In this document: piece by piece, positions 30,865-43,075 of the stretch
How positions within the stretch are numbered: the stretch's first letter is position 1
Layout of the letters: every line of letters starts with the position of its first letter
NCBI GenBank assembly: GCA_017163975.1
Contig: JAFFSR010000366.1
Span: forward strand, 992,001 to 1,056,000
Direction of reading: 5' to 3'
DNA: 64,000 nucleotides
Origin: Anastatus disparis
Taxonomy: Eukaryota > Arthropoda > Insecta > Hymenoptera > Eupelmidae
Notes under the pieces: model-generated
What the model was told of the DNA's origin: nothing
Database searches by the model: none
Seen by the model: only the letters and a program-made list of their open reading frames with translations
Program-made: the position numbers and the translations under genes

Positions 30865-31059
30865 ATTTTAAATTAATATTTCGTAATAAAAATAAAATTT
30901 TTTTGCTCAAGAAAATATTTTTATGCATCTGAAAAATATTTCGAATTAATTAATTTCTTCGTACCAAATATTGGTCAGGGGGAATTTTTAATTGGTTTCT
31001 CCTGGTCTCCTAGTTCTATTTCACAGAGAAAAATTCAGAAAAATTTTTCCAAAATTTTT

Positions 31060-31135
31060 CCGGGGATTAAACTCCGGTCTACTACAGCATGAGCCAAGGG
31101 CCTTAGTCTCTTCGCTACCACCGATTCTACTTATA
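31060..31135 (-). repeat. tRNA-like SINE head
   Basis: On the minus strand GGTGGTAGCGAAGAGACTAAGG resembles an RNA polymerase III A box region, and GGAGTTTAATCCCCGG about 35 bases later resembles a B box (GGTTCRANTCC). The full cloverleaf does not fold well, so this is a SINE-like relic rather than a tRNA gene. Its body probably extends to about 30,960. Confidence 0.45.
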
Positions 31136-31650
31136 GGTAGATAGATATTATTTTATTTTGTAAAAGAGTACAAAAACGTGTAATACAATTTGTAAATATA
31201 GAAGCAATAAATATTGCACAAAAAGTATAAATATATATGTAAATGTGAATATTGCACAATTAATATCACAGCCAGTCACTAAATCTAATAATATTGAATA
31301 AGTAAGTCACAAACTAAAATAAATAAAAGTGATATCACAAAGTAATCATAAAATACACGCAATATAAATAAAAATAATCATATAAATAAAAATCAGTCAT
31401 ACAATATCTATCAGTCACAATATTAAAATTTAAAAGAATTAAATTTAATACATAATAAAATAAAATAACAAGCGTACGCAATAGCATGAAACGCAGTCAA
31501 GAATAAAATCAAATAAGAACTCTCACTCACCAACCATTCAGCCAACACTCATACAACAAATACACTCACACCTTGAGCCTATATAGAGGACGTTACGAAA
31601 ATAAATTAAATAAATTAACATAAATTAACATAAATTAATAGTAAAAAGTA

Positions 31651-31905
31651 TTAATCTAGGTCAAGCAAGTACCCTCTCACCGCTGATTTGAATCTACTGA
31701 GAGATGGAAGATGTTTAATCTCAGCAGGCAGGGAGTTCCAAAAATGCGCACCTTGAACTGGAAGGAATTCCTGCCAACCATAGTACGCATAAAGAGCACT
31801 GCTAGATCCCTGATTTCTCCCCTAGTAGCCACCCTGGGTACACATCTAGTAAAGAAACCCATTAGATGCTCCGGAGTATTCATAGGTATGAACTTATTTC
31901 AATAA
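31651..31905 (-). pseudogene. 3' end of a CR1/RTE-like LINE, relic
   Basis: On the minus strand FWNSLPAEIKHLPSLSRFKS followed by YLLDLD and a stop (31,651-31,653) matches the C-terminal end of non-LTR reverse transcriptase ORFs. Downstream on the same strand lies a short tandem tail (TAAATTAACA units, about 31,600-31,645), as expected for a CR1/RTE 3' end. Upstream sequence (VATRGEIRDLAV) is in a shifted frame. Only this terminal fragment remains. Confidence 0.6.
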
Positions 31906-31965
31906 ATGTGAATCGGAAGAGTGTCAATATGTTTAAATTTAAAGAACAATCCGAGAAAAATCATA

Positions 31966-34631
31966 CCTACTAAAAATATTGTATGAACTCTCATGTGAAA
32001 TCTCATATGAAATCGTCTATGAAATCTCATATATATTCGTTGAATTTTGAAAATAAAATAAATATATGTGAGATCTCATATCAGATCGCACATATATTTT
32101 TTTTATTTTCAAAATTTAACGAATATACATTGGATTTCATATGCGATCTCATAGGCGATTTCACGTGACATCTCATATGCAATCTCGTGTGCGATCTTAT
32201 ATGTGATCTCACATGGGATCTCTTATATATTTTATTCAATTTAAAAAATTTGAAAATGATATTTATTACTTTTTAATTTTTTTCGGCTTGTTCTTTAAAT
32301 TATGACAAATTTTAACATTAGCTATATTGATACCATCATTTTAGTTAAAATAAAAAATCCAAAGGATTTTTTATTTTAACTAAAATGATGGTATCAATAT
32401 AAAATTTTTTATAAACTTAGATCGCAAATTAGACATTAAAGTTGACAAAACTAACCTCAAAATACTATAAATTGAAAACTTGTATGTAACTTTTCAAATA
32501 TAAGATTTCGGTAGATTTCTTTAGTTGTCAGCACTCAAGTTGAATCCTACTACTTTTTTTCTTGAAGTGAAAAAACCCGATTAAATTCTCCATTTACTCA
32601 TAAAGTTGGATAGCAAATATTATCACAAGGGGGAGCTTCATTATACCCTCAATGTATTTAATTACATTAATATTATAAATATGTATTCAAATACAGAACA
32701 TCATCATATTGGATAAATTTAGTGGAGCCACAAGACCCAATGCATCTTGCCTGGGGTTAGTATTCCTTATTTTAGCCATTTCATTTAATTTGAATTGTAT
32801 TTCATGGCGTCACTTTTCACTTCAGATCAGCTTTCGACTAATTTTACCGATCGAAAATAGCTAAAAAAGATATTTTGTTTTTATTTATTTTTTTCGGCTT
32901 ATTCTTTGAGTTTAGACAAATTTACGCGCTTTCGCTTCTCATTTGTTAAAATAAATAGATATTTACAAGTGAAAAAATTTTGATATATATTTTTATCAAA
33001 AATAAACGAAATTACTTATTTAGCTACTTTCGATGGGTAAAAAAGGTCCATACCTCATCTTCAAGAGTAAGCTGGAGCAAATGTGGTTACCGACCGAGAG
33101 GTAAAAATGTTATTTAATCATAAATGAAATAATTATACTGTTTTCAAAAGAAATTGTTATCGAGCGCAATTTTTTATACATACATGATTGTATAATAGAT
33201 GTTTTTTTCATAATATTCATCATATTTTAAACAAAAAGTAAGTAACCGTACTTACAGTTTCATAAACAGTTGTAGTATAGAAGTTTTTAATTTTCAAATT
33301 TTCCTTTAATTATTTTGGTGAGTGCAATAAAGAAATAAATTTCGTGAATGTATTTGAAATTCTAATGCATTCCATTACGTTCAGTAGGATAAAATTAAAC
33401 AACGGATGTTCAATTCTCGGTCAATATCGAATCTGCTCCAACCTGCTCTTGACGAATAGCATAATAATAAGATCAATTTATCATCTTACTTCTAATGTTT
33501 GGACTTAAATTGCATGCAAATATAATTCTTACTATGAAAACTATGTGAATAGTCTGTATAAATATGATTATGTATCATAGTTTGAAATTATATTCGAGTA
33601 CGATTTAAAAATTTTTCAGATTACGGTAGATTCACGACTGAATTAGAAAAAGAAGCAATAAGATTGCGACTATACTTTAAAATAAAAGTAAAATCAATAA
33701 TTCTTGAGTTAGAAAAACCTATATTATTTAAATCTGTAAAACGCTATTGTAAATAATATGTAAAAATAATTTATCAGTATGATAAAAAAAATATATTAAG
33801 TACCAAGTCACTGTCAGTTCATTAAAGGTAATTGTCATAATGTTCTAAGACATAAATAAAGCCGCAACTGTTTTTACGGCGACATGCAAATTGTGTAACA
33901 ATTGGTAAGACGTGTTATGCCGTAAATCTAAACCAGATGCAGCGTGCATCATAGAACGACACTACCTATAAATTAGAAAAACTGTTATTAATCAGTGAAC
34001 TGACCCCGAGCCTCGTATACATGATTTCGTCGGTGATATAAAATAAGTATCTCAATTTCTGAATATACAAATTCTGTACAAACCTTTGTATACGAACGGT
34101 ATCGCTCCAGACCTCACTGAAAAGTGATGGCCTTCTCGAGTGTAAAAGGCGATATGCATAATTGTAGTGACTAGTATCTTAACTATTACTTGTAAATCTT
34201 CGTAAGAACTTTTTTTATATTATTATTCAATCGCCAAGTATAATTACGCTCGAATATAGTTTAAAACCATAATCCCTAATAGCATGCTTTAGATAATGAT
34301 TGTTTTGTAGATGTAGTGTAGAATCATTAATTCGTAATTTTATTAATATATATAATATATAAATAAATTGAATTATGGAGCAAAATTCAGATTTTATTAC
34401 AACTATAAGTGTAGGGAAAAATCAAATTTTTTTGCACATGAGATCTCACGTCTAAAAAAATTTTATTTTTGTTTACACGAGATCTCACATGAGATCTCCC
34501 GTGAGATCAGGCATCAGGAAAAATAAAATTTTGCGGCACATGAGATCTCACGTGAGATCTCATATGAGTTCTCATATGAGATCTCGTTTCATTTTCAATC
34601 GTGAGATCTCATGTCATTTTTTTCAGTAGGG
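31966..34631. mobile_element. Large nonautonomous element with GAGATCTCATATGAGATCTC arrays at both ends
   Basis: The left end CCTACTAAAAAT is mirrored by ATTTTTTTCAGTAGGG at the right. Left array about 31,983-32,226 and right array about 34,437-34,615, built from the palindromic motif TGAGATCTCATATGAGATCT in many variants. The centre (32,230-34,430) holds a perfect palindrome at 32,324-32,400 and otherwise shows no ORF of note. No clean target duplication; flanks ATCAT and ATTCAT are only similar. Confidence 0.45.
32324..32400. repeat. Perfect palindrome, 37-bp arms and 3-base loop
   Basis: 32,324-32,360 (starting ATATTGATACCATCATTTTA) is the exact reverse complement of 32,364-32,400; the loop is AAA. 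No mismatch in 37 pairs. Confidence 0.95.
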
Positions 34632-35552
34632 ATTCATGACATTGAAAAGATAAACAGAAAATTAAATCAACTAAGTTTAAAGCACAACAAGAAGAGTGAC
34701 CTATTATTAAATGAAGAGTTAAATAAAATAAATTTATTTATAGAAGCGATGAAAAAAAAATAAATAAAGGTCAAAAAGAAGTAAGTGAGAAGAACGATAA
34801 GATACCAGCGGAGTCAAGTATCAGGAACGAACTTAGAAAAAGGAGGAAAGAGGAGAGCAGTGACGTTTAATGATGAGATAATCATGATAAAGAAACAGAA
34901 AGGCAAATAAAGAAATCAACAAGAAATTAAGGAGGAAGGTTACTAAAATAAGACATAATGAAAATAGACCAGGGCTTATCTTCAAAAAATTAGTATTTTT
35001 GGAATGTAAAAGCGAACATGCCGATTTTTGCACTAAAGTCTTCAGAACAACTTGAATAACAATAATTTTGATATGCGTACTGATGAAAAGTTGCGCAACA
35101 TTGTTATTTTTAATAAAAATGTGTAAAATGCCAAAAATACACGTTTTTTTTAACATCTCTTTCTTGCAGCTTGGAAATTATTCGTTCTGGAAAAACGTTG
35201 AAAGAATAGAAAAGTTTTGTAATTAAATTTTCTACAAGATAGGATTAATTAGAAATATGAAAATTATTGACCCTTTTTGCAAAATAACAAAAAAAAAAAA
35301 AAAATGGAAAAAAAAGTAGTTTTATGTTTTATTTTTTTAGAGCACTAGGATTCTTTTGGGGACCTCTATATTGCGACCAGAAAAAGTTTATGATATCATA
35401 AAACAATGTGCAAAATTTCGTTAAAATCGATTCAATAGTTTTTGCATGATAATTTTGCAATCTAATTTTTTTTTTGAAAAAATAGAAAATTTTCGAAATT
35501 AGGCCCTTCCTAGAATATGACCTTTAGACACTTGAAAATTTTTTTACGTATA
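34632..35552. other. Noncoding AT-rich sequence
   Basis: Purine-rich stretch (34,640-34,970) followed by low-complexity sequence with A and T runs. The frame at 34,833-35,156 has no family features. No gene seen. Confidence 0.4.
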
Positions 35553-36245
35553 CTAACTAGGAGAGTAACCCTTGTTTGGGTCACGGATGTTGCTATAAGT
35601 TGCAGATATGTTTTTATACATAAAATCATGAAAAAAACCGCAAGCATTCGGTCTAACGCTCGATCATTCCAAGATTATAAGTTATTTTGTCAAATTTTTT
35701 TGAAAAATCATTGTTGATATTATTGAATATTACTCCCCAAAGGGAGCCTCTAAGTTCATTCTGAAAAATTCTTCTAAAAGTTGAGATTGAATCCTTTCGA
35801 TTAAAAAAAATGGTGTTCAAAAAGCTGAACCCATTCAAAAGTTATAGCAAAATACAAAACTTGAAAAAATCAGCATAATAATTTCATAAAAATTTAAGTA
35901 TAATTTTATGCAAAATTTTATGAAAATATTTATAACAATTTTTATTTCTCCATAACTTTTGAACTGGTTGAGCTTTTTGAACACGTTTTTTTTTTAATCG
36001 AAAGGATTTAATTTCAACTTTTAGAAGAATTTTTCAGAATGAACTTGGAAGCTCCCGTTGGGGAGTAATATTCAATAATATAAACAATGATTTTTAAAAG
36101 AAATTTGACAAAATCGCTCATAATCTTGGAATGATCGAGCGTTAGACCGAATGCTTGCAGCTTTTTTCATGATTTTATGTATAAAAACATATCCGCAAGT
36201 TACAGCAAGATCCGTGACCCAAACAAGGGTTACTCTCCTAGTTAG
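35553..36245. mobile_element. Foldback element, CTAAC family, intact copy
   Basis: The ends CTAACTAGGAGAGTAACCC and the inverse are followed by arms of about 300 bp that remain highly similar (TTGGGTCACGGAT, ATAAAATCATGAAAAAA, CATTCGGTCTAACGCTCGAT, GGGGAGTAATATTCAATAAT). No ORF for a transposase. Related copies lie at 48,437-49,469 and 57,062-58,123, and a half copy at 37,616-37,850. Confidence 0.85.
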
Positions 36246-37049
36246 ACTTAAAATTTGGTAAACGTGAATTTTCGAAGTCACCATTTACGTTTTAATGCGC
36301 TATATTTAATTTTGTAATTTCAACATCAGATTTAAAATCAATAACTTCGAACATCCATGTATATGAATTTTTATGAATCATTAGAAAGATTTATACTTCA
36401 AAGAGCTAATTAAAACTATTGAATATACCGATTTAGTATATAGTAATCAATCAAAAGAGAACGTTTTTTGGTCTCCGAAACCCGTTCATAAAAAAAATGG
36501 CGTCAATGATAAGAGAAGCTACTTAGAAATCGTATTCTATTAAAAAACTGCTTGGACCTTTTGGTTAATATGAATGAGTATAATTTAAAAGATTATACGA
36601 TTGCTTTAAATATTTTTATAAATATTAAACGTGAAGGATTGAATAATTTCATTATAATTTTAAGCATCAAGTACTTAATCATCTTTCTAGTTTAACATGT
36701 TTATAATTAACTTAATTTTTTTTAAACGATAGCTATGTTTGATTGATTGTAAAAGAAATAGTACATAAGCTTGATATTTAATTTTTCGTGCTTTTATTTT
36801 ATTTTAATTCAATCTATAATATATTAATATTGACTTATTGAAACGGATTATTAATTTTATGATTCTATAATTGTAATTTTAAGCAATATTTTAAAACTAC
36901 AAAATTCATCGAGTATAACCCTGGTGGAAGATGAAACGTTTTTTTTACCATTTTATGACCAGTATAAATGGAAACGCTTTTTTTAAAACATTTTATGGCC
37001 ATTTTTTGGCATTATTATTACTAATAACCTTTAATTTTTATATACACCA
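36246..37049. other. Noncoding AT-rich sequence
   Basis: No gene, bounded element or clear repeat recognised. Confidence 0.35.
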
Positions 37050-37620
37050 TTTTTTATGTTCATATTTCTACCAAGCATATACATTAATATCCATTTACAC
37101 GAACTACAATAAGAATTATAGAAACATATAAAATATGTATATCCATCCATTGACTACACCAATTGAATTGATCTGACTCTTTAATTTTTTTTTAATATAC
37201 CTCAATTAAGAAAAGATTTTGACAAAATAAATAATAAAGTTATTATTTATTTTTACAGTGTATGATTAAGGCGACTACAGAAGTTCGGTTCGATTTCATT
37301 TTGTAGTTTACAAATTACTCTTTCAGTTTCTAAAACTTTTTGAATTTTTTAATTTTCCACCATTTATTATAATCCGTAGAATGGTGGAAAATTAAAAAAT
37401 CTGAAAAATTTTACATATTGAAAGAGTAATTTGTAAACTCAAAAATAAAACCTAACCTAAAATCCGAAGTCGCCTTAAAGTTGAAGATGATTGTACTAAT
37501 GTAAGTACAGCTGAAGAATCAGATGCTATTGTCGATCGCATTATATCGGAATCAAAAAAAAGAAAAATTAAGAGGAAACGTTGTAGTGAAAGTGATGCCA
37601 AGGAAGCTTTTAATCTCAAC
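37050..37620 (+). pseudogene. Exon fragment of a duplicated gene, with MITE insertion
   Basis: 37,060-37,262 is near-identical, in inverse, to 45,010-45,190. A splice-acceptor-like TTATTTTTACAG ends at about 37,258, and after a 205-bp MITE the frame reads AEESDAIVDRIISESKKRK and a basic stretch. The inverse copy at 44,930-45,020 encodes nearly the same residues. This is a broken segment of a multi-exon gene duplicated in this region. I do not recognise the domain. Confidence 0.45.
37270..37474. mobile_element. 205-bp foldback MITE with TTAA target site, copy A
   Basis: Ends GGCGACTACAGAAG and CTTCGG-type inverse (…CCGAAGTCGCC), flanked by TTAA at 37,266-37,269 and 37,475-37,478. The arms contain CAAATTACTCTTTCA, and the centre has TTTAATTTTCCACCATT with its inverse. 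It is the same length as the copy at 46,956-47,160, which lies in the opposite orientation. Confidence 0.9.
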
Positions 37621-37850
37621 TTTAATATGCAATCAGTAAAAACCTTCTAGAATAAGTAGTTGTAAAAATGTACAACAGTATAGTGGATGCAAATTTTTAA
37701 ACAAAAAAAAACAAAACTGCTCATAATTTAAAAAAAAATCGAGCCTTAAACCGAATGGATGCGGCTTTTCTCATGATTTTATGTTAAAAAAATACTCCAA
37801 AGTTTCAAATAAATACGAAACCCAAATGCAATACACTCTCCTTGTTGATG
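37616..37850. mobile_element. Half copy of the CTAAC foldback family
   Basis: Contains only one arm: from AACTTTAATATGCAATCAGT to the terminal CACTCTCCTTGTTGATG. It carries the uninterrupted TTAA (37,622-37,625) where another copy (48,437-49,469) has a 379-bp MITE. The flank 37,850-37,990 matches 48,310-48,440 in inverse. Confidence 0.65.
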
Positions 37851-38039
37851 TATATAGAATGTTCACTATCTATGTAGCAATTTCTACTATGTAAATAGCA
37901 AATTTTATTCAAAATAAAGTATGTCCCACGGTGATTAAGTGAAATATTAATTTTTACGATGAAAATTTTTTCTGTGTAATTACTACTATTATATTAAAGA
38001 GAAGAATTAAGAATTTTTTTTTTTCTGACGCAAATATCT

Positions 38040-40297
38040 TTTAGCTAATGGTTTATGAGTTTATAGTTTGTGTTTATGGTTTATGGGTTAAGAGGAGGCC
38101 GTATAGCTCTGCCCTTGTCTAATCTAAATTTTCGTTATTATTAATAAATTAAATATTGTTATAAAAATGTAAGGGTATAGCCCAATAGATTTCAGAACAA
38201 GCAAACGATCCTATTCTATGAAAAAAAATATAAAATTTTCATTAGTTTTCGAGTGAGGTCTGAAACGGAAAAACAATTGAACTTGATATCTGTTATTCTG
38301 TTTCAGACCTCACTCGAAAACTAATGAAAATTTTATATTTTTTTATAGAATAGGATCGTTTGCTCGTCCTGAAATCTATTAGGCTATACTCTTACCTTTG
38401 TGTAATAATATTTAATTTATTAATAATAACGAAAATTTAGATTAGACAAGGACAGAGCTATACGGCCGCCTCTTAATGGTTTATGGATATATGATTTGTG
38501 GATTTATGGTTTATGGTTCATGAGTTTATGGTTTATGGTTCATGAGTTTATGGTTTATAGTTTATGGATTTACGGTTCGAGGATTAATGGTTTATAATTT
38601 ATTAATTTTTTGTTTATACTTAATTTATTGGTTTATAGTTTATTGGTTTATAGTTTATTGGTTTATAGTTTATTGGTTTATAGTTTATTGGTTTATAGTT
38701 TATTGGTTTATAGTTTATTGGTTTATAGTTTATTGGTTTATTGTTTATAGGTTTATACTTCATGGGCTTATGGTTCATTGGTTCACAGTTTATAGCTTAT
38801 AAGTTTATGGTTTATGGATTTAGGGGTTCATGGGTCTATAGGTATATAGGTGGACGGGTTCATTGGTTTATGGTCAATGGTTTACGGTTAATAGACTTAT
38901 GGGTTTATAAGTTTATAGTTTATAAGTTTAGGGTTTATGGGTTCATGGTTTATGGTTTATGGTTTATCGGTTAACGGTTTACGGGTTTATGGTTTATGAG
39001 TTTATGGTTAAAGGGTCTACGGTTTATAAATTAATAGTTTATATGTTAATGGTTTAGGCGTTCATAGTTTATGGTTTATAGATTTATGGTTTATGAGTTT
39101 ATGATTTATGGTTTATGAGTTTATGGGTTTATGGTTTATGAGTTTATGGGTTTATGGTTTATGATTTACGGGTTAATGGTTTATGAATATATGATTTGTG
39201 GATTTATGGCTTTATAGTTCATGAGTTGTGGTTTATGGGTTTATGGTTCATAGGTTTATAATTTATGGGATTATGGATTTATGGTTTATGGGTTTACGGG
39301 TTTATGGTTTATGGGTTTATGGTTTGCAGATTCATAATTTATGGTTTATGGATTTATAGTTCATAGGTTTAAGGTTTATAGGTCCATGGTTTATGGGCTC
39401 ATAGTCTATGAATTTATAGTTTATGTGTTAATGATCCAGGCGTTTATAGTTTATGGTTCATGGATTTATGGTTTATGGTTTTTGGGTTTATGATTTATGG
39501 ATTTATGGTTTGTGGGTTTCTGGTTTATAGGTTTATAGCTTATGGGTTTATGGTTTCTGGGTTAATGGTTTATGATTTTATGGTTAATGGGTTATGGATT
39601 TATGGTGAATATGTTAATGGTTCATGGGTTTATGGTTTATGGCTCATGGATTTATGATTTATTGATTTATAGGGCTATGGGTCTGTGAGTATATGGGTAT
39701 ATGGGCTTATGATTTATGGTCCATGAATTTATGAGTTTATAGTTTATGAGTGTATGGTTCATGGGTTTATAGTTTATAGGTTTATGTGTTCATGGTTAAT
39801 GGGTATATGGGTTTATGGTTTATAGTTTATGGGTTTATGGCTCATGACTTCATGGTTTATGGATTTATGGTTTCATGGGCTTATGGGTATATGGGTTGAG
39901 AGGGTTTATGGGTATATGGGTTGAGAGGGTTTATGGGTTGATCTTTTATTGTTTTTGTTTTATGATCAATGGATCTATGGTTTATAGCTTTATGGTTTAT
40001 GGGTTTATGGTTTATGGGTTTATGGTTCATGGGTTTATAATTTATGGGTTCATGATTTATGGATTCACGGTTTTTTGGTTTATGGTTTATGGGTTTATGG
40101 TATATGGGTTCATTGTTTATGGGTTTATGATTTATGGGTTCATGGTTCATGGTTTTATGGTTCATGGGTTATGGATTCATGGTTTATGGGTTTATGGTAT
40201 ATGGGTTCATTGATTATGGGTTTATGGTTTATGGGTTCATAGTTTATGGGTATATGGTTCATGGTTTTATTGTTAATGGGTCTATGGGTTTATATTT
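38040..40297. repeat. TTTATGG/GGTTTATGG array, about 2.2 kb
   Basis: Made almost entirely of degenerate units of 7-15 bp of the type GGTTTATGGGTTTATGG. A regular block of about eight 15-bp units (TTGGTTTATAGTTTA) occupies about 38,626-38,745. A TTAA foldback interrupts the array near its left end. Long frames through it (YWFIV, VYGFM repeats) are translation of the repeat. Confidence 0.9.
38092..38472. mobile_element. 381-bp foldback MITE with TTAA target site, copy 1
   Basis: Ends GAGGAGGCCGTATAGCTCTG and inverse, flanked by TTAA at 38,088-38,091 and 38,473-38,476. The arms are about 170 bp and nearly perfect (TTGTCTAATCTAAATTTTCG, ATAGATTTCAG, GAGTGAGGTCTGAAAC), so the whole element can fold into one hairpin. 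Confidence 0.92.
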
Positions 40298-40784
40298 CTT
40301 CATAAGAACAAATTTTGTATTATCATTACTTATTACTCTATCGCGTAATTGTAATAAACAAACAATATTACTCTCTTTTTTCATGGTCTGAATGATAATT
40401 TTATGATATAAATCTTTTTTTCAGTATAATAATCATATAGAAAATCTAATATCCTTAATTTAGATTATCTCTTCGATGAAATATCTTATAATACATACGG
40501 TTATGAATATAATTAAAATTAGTATTTGAATCTCATACTATGATTGTCAATAATTATTTACTTTGATCAAAGCTTATAATTATACAAAAAATTCAATATT
40601 TTCTCTTTAATGCAATATAATATAATGATATGAATGTATGAAATGAAATTAAATACATATTTATATTGAAATACCATTGTCAATAAACTTGGCAAATTTA
40701 TGTACATAATAATATAATATATGAAAAGGCAACCAAGTGACGTTAGGAGCGAGGTAAATGCTGCTAGTATCTATTTAATTATAG
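40298..40784. other. Noncoding AT-rich sequence
   Basis: No gene or bounded repeat recognised. Confidence 0.35.
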
Positions 40785-41580
40785 CTCCTTATACGACCTA
40801 CTTCAGACATAAAATCATCTATGTCGTTTGGCCGTTTATTTAGGTGAATTCTGAGTCTCGTACATTGCTTCGCACTTGAGCAAGTCTACCGTTGGTGCAC
40901 AAAGCTCTTTATATTTCACCGCGCTCATATTTCACCCGAATACGGCTAAAGGACATATATAACTAATGTGTGTACAAAATATTATTTTTACGTTGTTTTG
41001 TAATATAGTTATTACCGTTTTCAGCTATAAACTTTTCAGGCTCTTTTAAGTCCAGATTACTTTCGTCAGGAAGAATGACCTGTTTTGATTCAGGAATTCC
41101 TATCAAATTTAACAAATTATTATTTAATTAATTGAAAGAAACACAAATTTGCTATTTTATTTTTTATGATTTTCTTTGTTAACCTTGATTTGGCTCTTTT
41201 TTTATAAATGGAAGTCCTTTTATCTTTGGAATGTATCCAGTAGGAGCGTTTTTTGATAAACTAGATGAGTTAGGTTTCGATTTATCTGCATACAATTCAA
41301 TTTTAAATTAATATGAATATGCAGCATAAAGAGAGAAAGGATTTTTTTACAATTCTCAAATAAAATAAAATTTAATTCTATTATTATAATTAAATAATAA
41401 ACTGTTATAATAAATACAGACTTAATAAACTTCAGTTATTTTATCAAACCTTGACTAAGCTCTTTGTTAATGTTTTCGATTTTCATTTTCTTTGCAACAT
41501 ATCCAGATGGAGGACTTCTTGATAAGCAGGGAACATCTTTTTTCACTTCACCTGAATTGAATTTATTTCAAAATTAGTTT
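40785..41580 (-). pseudogene. Exon fragments of the duplicated DUF4806-like gene, minus-strand copy
   Basis: Three exon-like pieces flanked by splice-like sites read on the minus strand. 41,573-41,457 has SPPSGYVAKKMKIENINK; 41,287-41,184 has NAPTGYIPKIKGLPFIKK; 41,103-41,037 has LPDESNLDLKEPEKF. The first two resemble each other, suggesting exon duplication. 40,785-41,215 is the inverse of 47,885-48,300 with high identity, where the last two exons recur. Acidic/Ser-rich linkers of this sort precede the DUF4806 domain in insect genes. Nothing shows it is complete. Confidence 0.4.
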
Positions 41581-42126
41581 AAATATTCTATTAATGTAAA
41601 TTATAAAATCCTTTTATGAATTTCAAATAAAATTTTCAATAAATTAATGCATTTTCATTATTATAACACAATGTAAACTATTAAAATAAGAAAATGGAGG
41701 ATTTTGTTTGCGAAAGGTATAAGTACTTATAATATTAATTTTTTCAAAACTATAGCTTTATTTTTATACATTATAATAAATCTTATGAGAACTTATTCCA
41801 TAGTGATAAAAAGCTGTTCTAAAAAATAATGAATATCAAAATTAGCATTATGATACTCTGTATTCTTTTATTTTTAAAGAATAGAATTTAATAAGTCAAT
41901 TTTTAAATTTGCAACGTTTGAATAAAAAATTGAAAAATTAAAAATAATTAAATAATAATTAACAAATAAAACTTGGCAAGGACTAATTCATCAACCCTGT
42001 AACCACGAAGGACAAAAAATATTCTTAAAGAACTCTTTATGTATTCTTTAATGTCTGCAAACGTTAAAGAATTTATAAAGAATTTTTTAAGAACACTTTT
42101 TCCACCTGATGTTTGTTGGGAAGGTA
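41581..42126. other. Noncoding spacer
   Basis: AT-rich. A short inverted repeat, TTCTTTAATGTCTGCAAACG with AAAGAATTTATAAAG around 42,020-42,100, lies just left of the pogo-like element. No gene. Confidence 0.35.
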
Positions 42127-42881
42127 CAGTCATCCCTCCGAATAAGCGCATCCGCAATAAGCGCATACCCCTATGTTTGCTCGCGAGCCATGCCCCCACT
42201 GCGACTACCAAGTCCGAGCTCACTAAACTTTTGCGGACTGCTTCTCAATAAGCGCAATCGCTCATAGAGGATTTAAAATTTAAATTTCAAATAAAATCTT
42301 AATATTTTTTATTATTAATAACGAAATTTTTTATTGAAGCATAAATTTTTATTAAAAATGTTTATAAATATATTTATAATAAATATTTATAGTTTTATTA
42401 ATTCTAACGTTTATTTACTTTTATTAAATGTTTTCTGACAAAATATTGTAAGCTTTTGTTATTAGAAATTCATTTTGAAAATCATTCTAAAAATTGTTTT
42501 GAATTGCGTTTTTTTGCTACAGGTTCTTCGACACTCATTTTCACGGAATTACTTTCATTTTTTGCATTACTAGCACCTGCTTGAACAAAAGAATTTTCGC
42601 GTTTGATTTTTTTAATCGAGTCTGACATTTTTACACACTCACCGAGTGTTTCTGTACTTATGACACGTGTCTGCTCTCAATCAGTAGCCGTTAAAACAAT
42701 AAATGTACGGCAATTTAAGGGACTATCGCCAATACGCTTATTGAGAAGCACTAAACCTAAAATGTGCAAGAGAGACAGCAAGTCAGGAAAAAGATCTATG
42801 TGCGCGCGGTAGGGGAACCCCGATTCGTGGAAAATCTCTTCCCCTTGGGGGCTTCTATGCGCTTATTCGGAGGGATGACTG
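42127..42881. mobile_element. pogo/Tigger-like MITE with TA target duplication
   Basis: Terminal inverted repeats CAGTCATCCCTCCGAATAAG at both ends, flanked by TA at 42,125-42,126 and 42,882-42,883. Internal inverted CTTCTCAATAAGCGCA motifs at about 42,240 and 42,727. CAGTC ends, TA duplication and AAGCGCA subterminal sequence fit the Tc1/mariner-pogo group. No transposase. Confidence 0.85.
42482..42628 (-). CDS. 48-codon ORF inside the pogo-like MITE
   Basis: Complete ORF MSDSIKKIKRENSFVQAGAS... rich in Lys, Ser and Asn, with a bipartite basic pattern (KKIKR, AKKR). Its tone resembles the acidic/basic exons of the duplicated gene fragments nearby, so it could be a captured first exon; it could equally be chance. 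No family is recognised. Confidence 0.3.
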   Translation of the reverse strand: MSDSIKKIKRENSFVQAGASNAKNESNSVKMSVEEPVAKKRNSKQFLE

Positions 42882-43075
42882 TATCAAAATTATGAAAGTA
42901 TTAGATTTAAACTTTGTTCAGGACTCAAATTTTAAACAATTCTTATTTAAATTGTCATGTGGTTTTTATTATAATATTTTTAAGCACAGTATTAGCTTTA
43001 ATATTAAAAAAAAAACGAATTTCTGTTTTTTTAATACTGAACTATGCCAACTTCTGAATATTCCATTAATCTCTA

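Larger units (their letters stand above)
13838..30870. repeat. 6-bp target-site duplication flanking the Polinton
   Basis: ATTTTA at 13,838-13,843 is repeated exactly at 30,865-30,870, directly outside the terminal inverted repeats. Six-base duplications are the Polinton/Maverick hallmark. Confidence 0.9.

Noticed and set aside
31060..31135. Functional tRNA gene on the minus strand
   Set aside because: A-box and B-box-like sequences are present but acceptor and anticodon stems do not pair convincingly.
31980..34625. CRISPR-like or other spaced repeat system
   Set aside because: Motifs are palindromic and degenerate with irregular spacing and no unique spacers of constant length; the genome is eukaryotic.
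38040..40297. Telomeric repeat
   Set aside because: The unit resembles neither TTAGG nor TTAGGG exactly and the array is too degenerate and internal.
38542..40391. Long frames of VYGFM / YWFIV repeats
   Set aside because: They follow the TTTATGG repeat on both strands, with no start context or domain.
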